Assembly (NCBI GenBank): GCA_034231615.1
Contig: CM067298.1
Span: forward strand, 27,291,983-27,355,982
DNA: 64,000 nucleotides
Direction of reading: 5' to 3'
Source: Meghimatium bilineatum
Taxonomy: Eukaryota; Mollusca; Gastropoda; Stylommatophora; Philomycidae
The notes beneath the pieces were generated by a model that made no database searches, was not told the DNA's origin, and was given only the letters and a program-made list of their open reading frames with translations. The position numbers and the translations under genes are program-made. Below, in pieces: positions 1 through 19,888 of this stretch; the stretch's first letter is position 1; the number at the start of each line of letters is the position of its first letter.

Positions 1-1185
1 AAACTCTGCATGCTAGAAATGTTAAAAAAATACTAACTACCTTTCAGTTATGGCTCATTAAGTAACAGAATCACTGCATTACATGATGCATACTGCTCTA
101 TTGTCATGTATGTTGGTCTTCCAGCTTTCTTGTTTTAAGCTTTGGAGTGTGACAAAAATAGTGTGTTGCAATTAGCCAAGTCTACAATTCGTATGATTCA
201 CACATTTTCCTTCTAAACTTGTAAAGTTCCAGATCATGTAACAAACTACTCTGTAGTTTAAATTTGGGTACACCATTTCTTACATATCATTTTTAAGTAT
301 ATGCTTATTTTGGAATGTAGACTTTATTCATATTTATGAACAAATTCAAGTCATTTATTTTAACAAGCAAAAATTAATTGATTGAAATTTATTGTATGAA
401 TCATCAATCAATTGTTTAACAATTCTGTTGACAAAGTAAATATTTCTGTTATATAAGCTTGGAGATCAATTTCATAGATTATCAAATGCATTATGGTACT
501 TCAGTAGCAGCAATCGTAGTGATAGTAGTAATAAAAATAGCTCATTCTGAAAACTATGTCATTCCAATAATGATGTACCCACGAAATAGTGTTTTGACAC
601 GGTTTGTTGGCAAATATTTGAATAATTTATAATTTTTTTTACAGGTAATGTGTTGATAGTAATGTACAATGATATCCAGCATTATAATAAATATGGTTTA
701 GATCTTCAAAAACTTTGGGACTTTTAAATTCCTTCAAAAAGCACAGATATACATTATGTCTCATTGAAAATTTCAAAGCTCTATGTCATGATTTAGATTT
801 CTTGCCCATTTTTTAAAACAGTACTGTAAATGTTTGCTAAAATTTGCAAACATCTTTGGTAATGGGAGATAAGTACACCCAGGATTGATAGTCAGGATAT
901 TGTTACACCTGCAGCCTCAACTCATATACATGCTAATCATATGCAGCATCCATAAGTTTTATTTCCTGTGGAACATAAGAATTCAAGTCAATTTCTGCTA
1001 TTTTCTCTCTATTTCCTACTCTGATGTACCATATTACAATGCAATGTTTGCAATAAATCATATGATGAAGAAATGTGCTTATTTTTTTCCAGCAGTATTC
1101 ATATTTTCCCTTCATATTCTCTTTTCTCTTACTTCATTTTGGAATCATGTTGGTGTTGTGGCTAAGTCACCCATCACTTCTGGTT
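1..1185. other. Intronic or 3' flank AT-rich sequence, nothing recognised
   Basis: This should be REEP intron 3. I looked for the expected C-terminal REEP exon on the minus strand and saw no convincing match. A short minus-strand open stretch near 950-1066 is discussed under rejections. Confidence 0.5.
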
Positions 1186-1309
1186 TGAGTAAAAAAAATA
1201 CTTCTATGGTCAATTCAAGGTATAACATAGTCCCCTGCATGCTCTTCTTCAACAAAGCTTGTCTTCATACACTCAACATCACAAGGTTCATTTATAAGTC
1301 TCTCTGCAA

Positions 1310-1463
1310 AAGACAGAGGTATCTGGCTATTGGCACAAATAAAATGGAGACACAATGCATTTCCATTCTCTGGACTACATGCTGCTGGAAATCTGGTAGG
1401 AACGTTTGTCCTTCTGCAAGAGAGATTCATCAGGAGTTTGAGAATGAACACTGAAGAAGATTT
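1310..1463 (+). repeat. SINE family A (long variant), 3' part
   Basis: It aligns with 15110-15262 and, with a gap, with the complete copies at 22075 and 52883: ACACAATGCATTTCCATTCT, GGACTACATGCTGCTGG, CAGGAGTTTGAGAATGAAC, then a GAAGAAG tail. Confidence 0.7.
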
Positions 1464-1972
1464 ATAAGTCCACTCATTATTTTCACCCTGGTTTGAAATT
1501 ATATTTCTCTTGGGGAAAATCAATAGTAATATTAATAAGACCCATAATCTCTCAGGTTATTAGGGGTGCCACACCGGAGATAGCACAAATAGCCCTCAAA
1601 ACACTTCTATCCTAGGCCATTCTGAGAAGTGTCGAAAAATCATGATCAAAACATTCCTTTATCAATCGAGGGTTTTCTTTGTCCGTCTCCTCCTTCTCTC
1701 TCAACTGTCACTTGCAAAATCATTTTAGAAAATAAGCTGTGTTTTTTTACGTCCAAACTATACAAGTTTATGCTGTTTCACTACTGCCAAAAGTGGTTCA
1801 TGATAACCTGCAGATTTGTTTATTTGCTGCAAGACTTATATAGTCTTGTGTTCTATATAACTAATTCTTAACATCTTGAATTATTCAAAATGCTGAATCA
1901 TTCTTTCCATGTTTGTACTGTGTTTAGCTTTCACATCCGCATAAAAGTCAATAGACAATGTAAATATTCCTA

Positions 1973-10477
<8,505 letters not shown>

Positions 10478-10560
10478 CTTAACACGTTCTTTTTATAATT
10501 TAATGTTTCTGTTTGTTTATACCGGTAGGTGGCGCAAAAGTCATTTCCGGTACCTCTTTG
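10478..10560 (-). promoter_or_regulatory. Putative REEP core promoter / 5' UTR
   Basis: Reading the minus strand toward the ATG there is an ETS-type CCGGAAATG, then TTTTGCGCC (E2F-like), then ACCGG, 50-80 nt before the start codon, in a patch with more CpG than its surroundings. Motif matches are by eye. The role is inferred from position. Confidence 0.4.
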
Positions 10561-10879
10561 ACTACAAAATAATGCATTCTAATACACTGTTTCCACTAAT
10601 TTACTTAAACATAATTTGCCTTTTTCTGTAAATATTGTAATATTGGATTTTTTCCAAGAATCGCAGCTTTTGTAATGATTAGTTTGCTTATAAGGACGTT
10701 TACCAGTCATGGTATAATTAATTATTGCATAGGGTTACAATGGCTCAAAAACATCTAACATCAGTCAACTACTTCAGTCAACTTAATTGACATTATTGTC
10801 ACTATTCACCCCCCTCCCTTACATTGGCACATCTGCTTATTACAAACCTAGTGATGCATGTGTTTTGCTGCTCTACACT

Positions 10880-11345
10880 TCTTCTCATCCTCCTACTTGT
10901 CGCAACTCTCTGCGACTCTACCAGCTTCTTCTCATTCTGCCCAGTCATATACTGATCTCGTTCACCCGCCAAGTTCTACACTGATCAGTTTCTTACTCTG
11001 CCAATTCCTACAATTATATCTCTCCAACTCTTCCCAGTCCTACATTTATCTCTCACTCTGCCCAGCCATACACTGATTTCTTAATCTGTCCACTTGTGTA
11101 TATACTTCTCTCTCTCTCACTCTGCGCAGAGTTACTGAATTATCTCTCTCACACTCTTTCCATTCCTACACCGATATTCTGTCCAACCCTATTCTGATTT
11201 CGTTATCATTCTACGTATATCTACACTTATCTCTCTCTTTCATTCTGCACAGTGCTGCACTGGTCTCTCTCTCGCTGCCTAGCCATACACTGATTTTCCC
11301 AGTCTGCCCTGTCATACACTGTTTCTATCACTCCGCCCAGTCCTC
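10880..11345. repeat. Degenerate pyrimidine-rich minisatellite
   Basis: Imperfect ~30-35-bp units built on CTCTGCCCAGTCCTACACTG followed by ATCTCTCTC; roughly a dozen units, each diverged. Confidence 0.7.
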
Positions 11346-11530
11346 TATTATCTTTCCTATTCTGTCGTACTTTCTTTGCTTCAATTTCCACTACCGCATT
11401 TCCAACGATTACGACATGTACCGGGATCCACATTATGTTAATTGGACACTGTTGAGTTTCAATGTAGTGGTTGTATGTAATATTTCTTCTTATATTTATA
11501 ATTTTGACTGCCATGTTTTTTTAGAACCTT
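11335..11530 (-). mobile_element. LINE RNase H domain remnant
   Basis: The minus strand reads CPINIMWIPVHVVIVGNAVV then EIEAKK, matching the C-terminal end of RNase H (W.P.H.G..GNE.AD..AK) with decayed G and AD positions. Confidence 0.6.
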
Positions 11531-11714
11531 TATTAATGATAATGTCTACTGATTTAAAGTTTCTGTCTTTCAGTGTTTTCTAGATGGTCTATGCGATTTC
11601 TTTTCTGAATGGGATAGATTAGAAAGAACACCGCCTAATTATTTAGAGTCACTGAAACGACACTGTGACTGGCTTAGCTAACCGACAGCGTAGAAACTAG
11701 TACTATAAGTAATA

Positions 11715-12345
11715 ATGCTCGTAGGAAACAATGGAGAGTTCTCAGAAGTCAGTAAATATCAAATACAGAGGGATATCCTTACTAAGCCACACAGGGACAA
11801 TTTTTAACAAAATATTAAAACAACGATTACGATCATAGGCCTACATTGAACCACAACATAAAAACACTCAAATGGGCTTCCGTAAGAACAAAAGCTGTAC
11901 AGATGCTATCTTTACACTTAAACAACTAACAGAAAGAGCCACAGAAAACAACAAAGAATTATCCATCGTATTCGTCGACCAAAAAAGGCCTTCGACAGAG
12001 TGGACAGACAACAACTATGGAAAACACTATCAATATACGGAGTACCAGAAAGTTTAATCAGTATATGCAAGAGCATTTATACTAATAGCCAATATGAAGT
12101 AAGAGCAAATGCAGGAGTGTCAAATAATTTCCAAATCCAATCAGGAGTTCGCCAGGCGTGTGTCCTATCCCTTCTACTCTTTATAACATATATCAACCAC
12201 ATCTGTAAACTAAAAAGTACCAACGAAGAAGATAAAATGAAAGACAAATTGAAACAACTGTTCTTTGCAGACAATCAAGTACTAACAGCGACATCAGAAG
12301 AACAATTACAAGAACATGAACAACTCCACACAACATGTAAAAAAT
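11715..12345 (+). mobile_element. LINE reverse transcriptase fragment
   Basis: In shifting frames: RGISLLSHTGTIFNKILKQ, MGFRKNKSCTDAIFTLKQL, KAFDRVDRQQLWKTLSIYGV, QIQSGVRQACVLSLLLF and LKQLFFADNQVLTATSEEQL. These are RT motifs of a non-LTR element. The catalytic FADD is FADN, and a frameshift near 11985 breaks the finger-palm junction. Inactive. Confidence 0.88.
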
Positions 12346-12349
12346 AATT

Positions 12350-13054
12350 CGGTTAGTCGGTATACTCTCTAAGACTTAGCTTATAATCCGAGTGAAGCAA
12401 TTCCTGGATGTGTTAGCGTAATTTGTAATCTGAGATGATTATATTATTGCCCAGTTGCAGATAATTTAGGATTAGTCTGCAGAACTGAGGACGGACTCGA
12501 ATAAGACTAGACTGGGACGTGCCTTGTGTTTATTTGCCTCTCTCATGAGTATGATGCTATTAATTGATGTATATCAACTTGCGTAAATAAACCTCATATT
12601 ATTGTGAAGGAGTGGTTTGGTTAACTGATTGATGTCGAGCAGAATGACACAGATTTAGACCTGGTCACAGCACCAGTATTCCAGTAAGTCCTAAAAGGCA
12701 TTTTCTTCCGTCGCAAATTATTGTGACGCTGCAGATCTTCTTTCTGTCACACTAGTCTGTCCAGGACAGACATTCAACTATATGTTTTCGGTAACAAGTT
12801 GTTTTTGTCACACGTAAGTGTAGATCATGTTACTGTTACAGAGATAACATATTTATTTATTTTATTGCATTTGACAACAAATTATCCTTGTAGAACTAAG
12901 AAAACAAAACATCTTCTACACCAACTAAGCTTGTTCTACCAAAAAGTCAGATTTTCTTAGCGGGCGCTTTTAAATTAATATTTAGCGAATGCAGTGAAGG
13001 AGAAACGTAGTAGTTTTGTTTTTTTGTGCATTTATTATTGACATAATCGGTACT

Positions 13055-13096
<42 letters not shown>

Positions 13097-13290
13097 GTAC
13101 ATACAATAACTGTTTATGAAACGTATATCAACAATATGTTGTAATTATAGGTTCTGATTGCATAGACAGATTGATACAGTAGTAAAAGACTAATAACTGT
13201 AGCAGATCATATCTTTGAGATTTTTGTCTGCGACTGTGTTTCTGTCAGCTAAATATCATAGCGAGGATCAACACAATTTCTTCAGTGAAA
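12350..13290. other. Intergenic, no recognised gene; contains a (TA)n microsatellite
   Basis: A (TA)n run spans about 13065-13094. Otherwise I see nothing assignable. Confidence 0.5.
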
Positions 13291-13960
13291 GGAAGACAAA
13301 AATAATGCATGTCAATATAAATTGACTAACACCTATAATAGTCGTGGCATAAAAGGCAATTTACAAAACGTCAAAAATTTGAATATCTTTTGTCAACTAT
13401 TAACATCAAATGAGATTATTCAGCAGAAATAAAAAAAAAAAGAGAAGAGATTAGCAATGTCCCTAGAAAATAATCAAATAAAAAACTTAAGGCAAGGGGA
13501 AACAGAAAAATAAAGAAGGTATATTTTTCAATGTTAATGTATGGTTGTGAAGCTTGGACAATAACATTCGCAATGGAAAAATAAACATCAGAAATTGAGA
13601 TGAAACGCTATAGAAATATCATCAGAATAGTATGGGCAGAAATACAATACAGAAAAGAATTCTGTAAAGACCCAAACATAGAAAAAGACTACCTCTTCAA
13701 ACTATAATATCAACAAATGAAAGGTAACATATTTTTAAAATAATATATAAAACGGCACGATGGCTTAGAAAGGTTAATCCTGGAGAGAAAGGTTCTAGGT
13801 AAGAGAACCAGAGACACATAAAGACTACTATGGACACAGGATAACGAAGACCTTCTGTACATAACACTGGAAGAGACTGGGCAGATTACACAGAACTGAG
13901 AGGATTTTTTAGTATCAAGCGAGAATTAATGTTCTGCAAAAAATATGTTACATAGATAGT
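13290..13960 (+). mobile_element. Decayed LINE, C-terminal part
   Basis: Fragments MLMYGCEAWTITFAMEK, EIEMKRYRNIIRIVW, KRHDGLERLILERKVLGKRT and DLLYITLEETGQITQN match the thumb and C-terminus of the same family as 51440-52000. Multiple stops. Confidence 0.75.
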
Positions 13961-14209
13961 CTGCGAATAGCACTGAAAGTGAATACTGTCAAACATAGTA
14001 TAAATTTAGTGATACCTGTAGTGGATACTTGAAAGGCGAGTAGTATTATTGATTCATAATTCCATTACTGATTTCAACTATGGAAGAAAGGATCCGAAAT
14101 AGAACACAAGTTTTGGGCGCACAATATTATCTCCAATGGATGACACGCTTTAGCAATGAAAAAATATGGAAGTCTGAGACACGATAATCAATACAAGGTA
14201 ACTGCGTGA

Positions 14210-15075
14210 AACGTAACAACAATTGTGCTTACGTAAAAACAGTTTATATAATCTCTTCACTCAGACACGACAGACTATAACTAAAACTAGTTGGTAATGA
14301 TGTGCACACAAGAAAACAATACAAATTACAATCACAAAGCATATTCTACGTTTCAACCAAAAGGTCTTTATCAAGATAAACAAAACATCAAAAGACAACG
14401 ACTGGAAATTATCACAACAAACACAATTATCCAACGGATATATGGAAATGAGATGCCGGAAGGTCAGGAAGTACATAAAAAGTAAATATATGTGGAAACA
14501 AAACGACCAAAAAGGTGAATAAATGACGGAACAAAAATAATAAAGACAAAGACCACACCAACCCAGTACTAGAGTGGTCGGAATTGAGTCCAAAAGGCTT
14601 GAGTGTACCCAATTCAAAAACGAGACGATTTTCTAGAGCGTACCTAGATCTATCATCAGTGGTGCAGGATCTGATGGTGGTGACCTGAATATCATGAGCA
14701 TCATGATGACCATTGCCGTTGAACTGTGTGACCACAGGAGTGGGTGCTCTGTGTTTGATGGGATGAAGATGGTTACAAAAGCGACCACTCAATCTTAAGC
14801 CGGTTTCCCCCGATGTACTGTTTGCCGCATCGTTTACATGTGATCATGTAAATGACAATACGGGATTCACATGTAAAGGCCTCATCGATGGAGAAAGTGG
14901 CATTGGTAAATGAAATGGAGCGCATCTGAATCACATCAGGACATGTATAGCAACGGTCACGTGAGCAACGAACAGTGCCAAAATGTTCGGGAACAGAAGA
15001 CTTAATGTGGCCATGAACCAAGATGTCCTTCAGATTTATGTCGCGCATATAAGCCACCAGAGTACTTTCCACGAC
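14210..15075 (-). mobile_element. Penelope-like element, GIY-YIG endonuclease part
   Basis: The minus strand gives NLKDILVHGHIKS, EHFGTVRCSRDRCYTCPDV, then TCESRIVIYMITCKRCGKQY then IGGN. After a frameshift near 14785 follow RFCNHLHPIKHRAPTPVVTQ, HHDAHDIQVTTI and ALENRLVFELGTLKPFGLN. Cys-rich RC..C, GIY-YIG-like IYMI...YIG, and the R/H/E positions are those of Penelope-like EN domains. About 200 nt further 3' lies a hammerhead-like motif. The reverse transcriptase part is missing (truncated next to a SINE). Confidence 0.85.
14345..14380 (-). ncRNA. Hammerhead-ribozyme-like motif 3' of the Penelope-like element
   Basis: The minus strand reads TTGATAAAGACC, TTTT, GGTTGAAACGTAG: a CUGAUGA-like box, a short hairpin and GAAAC. 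C3 and G8 of the hammerhead core appear as U and A. Known: Penelope-like elements carry hammerhead motifs in their terminal repeats. Activity is not implied. Confidence 0.4.
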
Positions 15076-15109
15076 CTACCTCTGGTGGCTTATATTGCTG
15101 CCCACCATC

Positions 15110-15262
15110 GAAGACGGATGTGTCGGGCTATTTACGCAAATAAAACGGCGACACAACGAATTTCCATTCTCTGAACTACATCCTGCTGGAAATCTTGTAC
15201 GACTATTGTTCTTCTATAAGAGAGATCCAGTAGGAATTTGAGAAAAAATGATTGAAGAATAT
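15110..15262 (+). repeat. SINE family A (long variant), 3' part
   Basis: GGATGTGTCGGGCTATTTAC, CGACACAACGAATTTCC, CTACATCCTGCTGGAAATC, then an AATTTGAGAAAAAATG end; parallel to 1310-1463. Confidence 0.7.
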
Positions 15263-15479
15263 ATAGCTGCCCAGTCATTTGTTTTTATTTATGCCAGATT
15301 TTTTAATGCAATAGCCAACCTTCATCTGTTTTATTCATAGCAATCACTGTTGTTGCTGATATAAACAAGGTATTCAAATATGTTTACTATTTTACTCTGT
15401 CAGTGATTAAGTTTGAGAACTTGTTATTTATTTTGTCGATTGCTATAACCCTGCGATATATAAACCGCGACTGACTGGG

Positions 15480-16330
15480 TGATGAGGAAATGCACATACC
15501 AAAAACAGTTAGGAATCAAATGGGTAAACAACAAGACCCTGGAGGATCTAACCTTCGCAGATGGTATTGTTCTCCTGAGTTCAGCACACCAAGATCTCCA
15601 AGAAAAAACAGAAAGACTCAAATTTTTTTGCACAACAGATAGACCTTCAAATAAACACACATAAAACTAAAATCATGAACGTTACCGACCTGACAGAATC
15701 AATTAAACTAGATGATAATATACTAGACAACGTTTCAAATTTCGTTTATTTGGAAAGCAAGATAACAGCAGACGGGGATACCAACTCAGAAATCAAGACT
15801 CGAATATCTCTCGCCTCCAACGCCTTTAACAAACTTTCAAACATCTGGAGATCGAAGATCGCAAACAAACACATCAAACTGCGACTATTCAGTGCAAGTG
15901 TGATTCCATCATTGACATATGGATGTGAAAGTTGGAAATCTACCGCAATAATGGATAAGAAGTTAGTTGACTTCGAGAATAGATACCTCAGAAAAATTAC
16001 AAATACTAATTGGAAAGACTTCAAATGAAACGACATACTAAGAGAGAAGACACAACAAGAATACGTGACGAACATCATCAGAAAACGCCGCTGGACATAC
16101 ATCGGTTACGTACTTAGAATGAAGGAAGATAGAATTCCACGAAAAGCCTTCATGTGGACACCAGACGGGAAAGAAAACAGGGAAGACCAAAAATAACGCT
16201 CAGAATAACATTTATGAATGAATTAAAATAAACAGACATAAATGTTACAGACCTGCAATCCCTAGCAACTGACCGACAGGCATGGGGAAACTATGACATC
16301 CGCCCTATGTGCCAAACCTGGCATAAAAAG
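15480..16330 (+). mobile_element. LINE fragment: RT end, thumb and C-terminal domain
   Basis: LEDLTFADGIVLLSSAHQDL (FADD-type motif as FADG), NFVYLESKITADGDTNSEIK, LIPSLTYGCESW-like text at 15900-15940, KRRWTYIGYVLRMKEDRIPR and a C-terminal DRQAWGNY-like block. The longest open piece is 15675-16028 (117 codons). Typical RTE/CR1-like order with a few stops, so less decayed than its neighbours. Confidence 0.87.
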
Positions 16331-16429
16331 GAACTGACTATAACCCTGGTCATATATTCAGAAACACGTTTTGTTTCTCTCCATATTTTTTGATAAATTT
16401 TATGAAGTGTGTTAAGAAAAGAGTTACTC

Positions 16430-16600
16430 AGATACTGAGCAACTCGGTTGTCCAAAGCATTACATGGATATACTGCTCAGGTCATGCAGGAGTCAGGGGC
16501 AACGAAAGAGCAGAAATAATGGCAAGCAGTGATGTGGTTATGGGTACAGTATTAAAAAAATAGAATGGGCATAATAAGGTCACTCATTGATTTTTTTGCA
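16430..16600 (+). mobile_element. RNase H remnant of a LINE
   Basis: It reads LSNSVVQSITWIYCSGHAGV then RGNERAEIMAS, nearly the same as the RNase H C-terminal block at 32.8 kb and 52.56 kb. Short remnant. Confidence 0.75.
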
Positions 16601-16774
16601 GAGTGAAAAATAAATGCTAGAGGAGATTAACATAAACATACAAACAGTAATAGAAATATGGATATCTGGGGTGAGGGGAGAATGAGTGTCCTCTCCATAA
16701 AGATCCGAAGATCATGTAGTCAACATATGACAGGGACTTCAAGTCTGCATATTTTTTGATAATTGCTGGAACGG

Positions 16775-16960
16775 AGAGCGGAACACTTATGGAAATTAGA
16801 GTGTACCATGATGCTCATTTCTAATTCTTCTTCTTCAGCGTTAATTCTCAAACTTCTGCTGTTCTCTCTTATTGCAGACACTGGTTCTACTATATTTCCA
16901 GCAGAACGTAGTTCAGAGATTGGAAATGCGTTCCCATGCATTTTATTTTACCAGAAACAT
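16775..16960 (-). repeat. SINE family A, 3' part
   Basis: Reverse complement gives CATTTCCAATCTCTGAACTA, CTGCTGGAAATATAGTAG and GTTTGAGAATTAACGCTGAA with GAAGAAGAA tail. Confidence 0.65.
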
Positions 16961-16989
16961 CCGCTTTCGGCTGTAATTGATACTTAAGA

Positions 16990-17330
16990 ATCACGTAATT
17001 ATGAGGTATTGGTACATATTTTTCCGCAGGGCAGTAATGTTGTATCATTGATATATTTTATGTCTGGTATTTCGTGATAGCAGATACTGAGTGGGTCAAA
17101 GTTGCTTTGCTTCTAGTCATTTCTTACATATCTCACTACGTTCTGAGCATAGATATTGAAGAGATATGGTGATAGAATACAATTTTGTCTGATACCTTTT
17201 CCCCCACACATCGCACAAACAAATATACGATGTAACCAATACGTTAACTCAAAATGATGGCTATTTGACCACAACTTCTCATTTACGTCTGGGCTTCAAT
17301 GATGGACTTGACAGCGATTATATTCTGCTC
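16990..17330 (-). mobile_element. LINE reverse transcriptase remnant
   Basis: The minus strand reads KGIRQNCILSPYLFNIYAQN then VV, the RT motif (K)G.RQGC.LSP.LFN.Y, followed by YINDTTLLP in place of YADDT.LL. Broken. Confidence 0.75.
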
Positions 17331-17649
17331 TTTACATACACAAATATTGTGGGTAAAAATCATACATTTATAATTAAGAATCAGTGCTCTTAACTAAGAA
17401 AATTTGCTTATAAACTTGTCAACTCTCTTAATTCTTAGAAATCTCAAGCCAATTTATTGTAATATGGAAAATTTGTAAGATTCCGAAGGATAAACATGTT
17501 TACAACATAAGATAACCTGTTATCTATCAACATATATGCTAGGATCTTTTAGTGGCTTCAAATTATGTTTGTATTCTTCTTTTGTACTTTTAAAAATGTG
17601 ATTCTTCATTGATCGTGAAGGAGGTTCGATAGCATAATATTTAATATTG

Positions 17650-17835
17650 AGCTCTGTGGTAAATTGTACAGGGCACTCCTCGGCCGGCCATGGTGTTTGT
17701 TTCAATCACTACCTCAGGCAATTGTGCATCCATAACGCAATGACAACCTTTTAACCTACTTTTATTTGCTAGAAAATCTCTAGTCAAAACTGCAGGGTTG
17801 ATCGCTATGCCATGTCTACTACATCATGTCTTTGA
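17650..17835 (+). repeat. SINE family B (tRNA-headed), diverged
   Basis: GAGCTCTGTGGTAAATTGTA, CAGGCAATTGTGCATCC, GCTAGAAAATCTCTAGTC and GCAGGGTTGATCGC match the family seen at 47396, 54713, 55709 and, inverted, at 30858. Confidence 0.6.
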
Positions 17836-17879
17836 AGCAAACGCAGTCTCCTCGATTACTAAACAAGACATTGAACGTA

Positions 17880-18170
17880 TATATACCTATGCCAGAGTAG
17901 GATGTATCGAGCTATTGACGGAAATAACATCTAGACACAACGCATCTCCATTATCCGGCTAAATCCTCATGCGAAGTCTGTAAATCTCAAAGTATTAATC
18001 ACTGTCAATAGAAAATGAATTTTTAAACAAAATATTTTTTTGACGTTCGTTCTCAATCTCCCACCGGATCTCTTTTGTTGCGGGACAATTGTACCACTAT
18101 AATTTCAGCAGCATGTAGTCCACAGAATCGAAAAACGTTGTTGTCGTTCTATTCACACCAATGGACTGGC
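17880..18170. repeat. Two facing partial SINE-A copies
   Basis: 17895-17985 reads in plus orientation (ATGTATCGAGCTATTGACGG, CACAACGCATCTCCATTATC). 18045-18170 reads in minus orientation (GGACTACATGCTGCTGAAAT, GAGATTGAGAACGAACG). Together they form a loose inverted pair. Confidence 0.55.
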
Positions 18171-18424
18171 ACATCCGAATTATGCAGTAATAGAGATATC
18201 TGATGTCTCAGAGTTCCATATTATTTCATAGTTAATGCATGCCATGTATTGGAGATCATGTTGTGTGTCCAAAGCTTATTTTCTATTTACGATCCTTTTT
18301 GCCAGAGTTGGAATAAGTAATGGTAACATGTCTCAATAATGCTACCCGCCTTCCAAGTATGTGCTACAGATATCACTAACTTTTTAATCTTTGACCAAAT
18401 TCACTTTCAGTGCTAGTTATAGAC

Positions 18425-18660
18425 TATCTATGTAACTGCGCTTTGCAGAACATTGTCCTCACTGACATTCTGTAAGCCTCTCAATTTTGTGTAAGCTGTC
18501 CAGCCTCTTCTAGTGTTATGTTCAGGTCTTCGATATCCTGTGTCCATCCTTTTATGTATGTGCCTCTTGTTCTCTTTCCTGGAATATTTCTCCATATTTG
18601 AAAAAAATGAATACATAAAGAACTACATAAAGTAGAATATATATATATATTTAAAAAAAA
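18425..18660 (-). mobile_element. LINE C-terminal remnant
   Basis: The minus strand reads GKRTRGTYIKGWTQDIEDLN then ITLEEAGQLTQNLRGLQN, matching GKRTRGRQRQRWTHDIDGLL at 51.8 kb. Confidence 0.75.
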
Positions 18661-18682
18661 CAATATGTACTTTTAAAATTCA

Positions 18683-18930
18683 GGGATCCGCGTAGCGCAC
18701 TGGCTTCGCATATGAGTGGTCCTGGGTTCATTCCTCAGTTGAGGCGGAAATGTTTTTCAGACCACAACGGCTCCCGGGTCGATCCAATCGTAATTGGGTA
18801 CTGGATTAGTCCGGGAAGTAAAGTCTGCGAGGGAGGGGAGATGGCTACCGCCCTCATATAGCAGAGCCACTGAAAAATGTGATATCGTTAACATCTCACA
18901 CCGCTATGGTATTAATAAATTGTAACGGCT
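18683..18930 (+). repeat. tRNA-headed SINE family D
   Basis: The head GGGATCCGCGTAGCGCACTG is followed 30 bp later by CCTGGGTTCATTCC (A- and B-box-like). The body contains ACCACAACGGCTCCCGGGTC and CTACCGCCCTCATATAGCAG. Only one copy was noticed in the window. Confidence 0.65.
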
Positions 18931-19204
18931 AGCTTTTACATTCGATATTATATACGAAGAGATTTAATTTAAGAAATTTAATTTTGTTCATGAGATAAGT
19001 ACATATGATTAAATTATGTAATGCCTTATTTTAAAAATAGTGCAATTCATTCACAATAAATTGGAATCAAATACAGATAAAGGTTATAGCAGTAGTGGAA
19101 AAAAAGCTTGTCAGCTAATTTAATTCAGCCGGACAAACCACCTGTTCTGGCTCGCCATGAGTGTCAAAAAATGTTAAATATTCTGACTCCAAATCTCAGA
19201 AAAT

Positions 19205-19490
19205 ACTACTTGGAGCTTGAAAGGACAATTTAAAATGTTGAGCTTTAAAGGACAATTAAAAAAAGTGGAGCTTCAAAGGACAATTTAAAAAAAGTGGAGC
19301 TTCAAGGGACAATGAAAAAAAGTGGAGTTTCAAAGGACAATTAAAAAAGTGGAGTTTCAAAGGACAATTAAAAAAGTGGAGTTTCAAAGGACAATTAAAA
19401 AAAGTGGAGCTTCAAAGGACAACTTAAAAAAGTGAAGCTTCAAAAGACAATTTAAATAAGTGGAGCTTCAAAGGACTATTAAAAAAAGTT
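19205..19490. repeat. ~27-bp minisatellite
   Basis: About eleven units of GTGGAGCTTCAAAGGACAAT then TAAAAAA, just 3' of the SLC22-like stop codon. Confidence 0.93.
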
Positions 19491-19666
19491 TTATGACTCA
19501 AAACCATACAAAATAATATAAAAATAAATTTAAAATATATAACAATATAAAAGTCACCCATTGAATCCACAAAGGTTGCTCAACTCTGGGTTTTAGTCTA
19601 AAACCCACAATTGTCTGTATTGATGTTTACCTATTGTGCTATGAAAATGTGTCACTGAAAGAATAT

Positions 19667-19888
19667 TTAGGTTGTGAAAACTGGATTGATATACGCATTT
19701 GTTTTAGTCACATGAGAATTTTTTAAATATTTCTTTCCATTGTTTGATTCTTTTGACCATCCTTCAATATCTAGTATTGATTGGGGTAGTTCACGTCTTG
19801 ATGTCTCATGTAGAAAGTAGGCCCAGCCACTTAGAACAAGACTACTGATTCCGAAAATCAAACCAGGGGCTAAAACTGCCATGTTCAT
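19667..19888 (-). CDS. SLC22: SLC22-like exon 11, TM12 and C-terminal tail, stop
   Basis: Acceptor CTCTACAG. It encodes MNMAVLAPGLIFGISSLV (TM12), LHETSRRELPQSILDIEGW and a polar tail ending AYINPVFTT, then TAA at 19669-19667. The tail order (ET...LP.....D.E) matches the SLC22 C-terminus. Confidence 0.93.
   Translation of the reverse strand: MNMAVLAPGLIFGISSLVLSGWAYFLHETSRRELPQSILDIEGWSKESNNGKKYLKNSHVTKTNAYINPVFTT

Noticed and set aside
950-1066. Possible terminal REEP exon on the minus strand (TTCCACAG before GAAATAAAACTTATGG)
   Set aside because: The encoded peptide does not resemble the conserved REEP C-terminal region, so the real exon is probably outside the window.
885-1454. 189-codon plus-strand open frame
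   Set aside because: Its last third is a SINE-A copy and the rest shows no protein-like pattern.
17520-17705. 61-codon minus-strand frame with a protein-like composition
   Set aside because: Part of it is antisense to a diverged SINE family B copy, and no splice partners were found.
18683-18755. tRNA gene candidate; also 45065, 47396 and 28725
   Set aside because: A- and B-box-like strings are present, but there is no clean cloverleaf, and the sequence continues into repeated SINE bodies.
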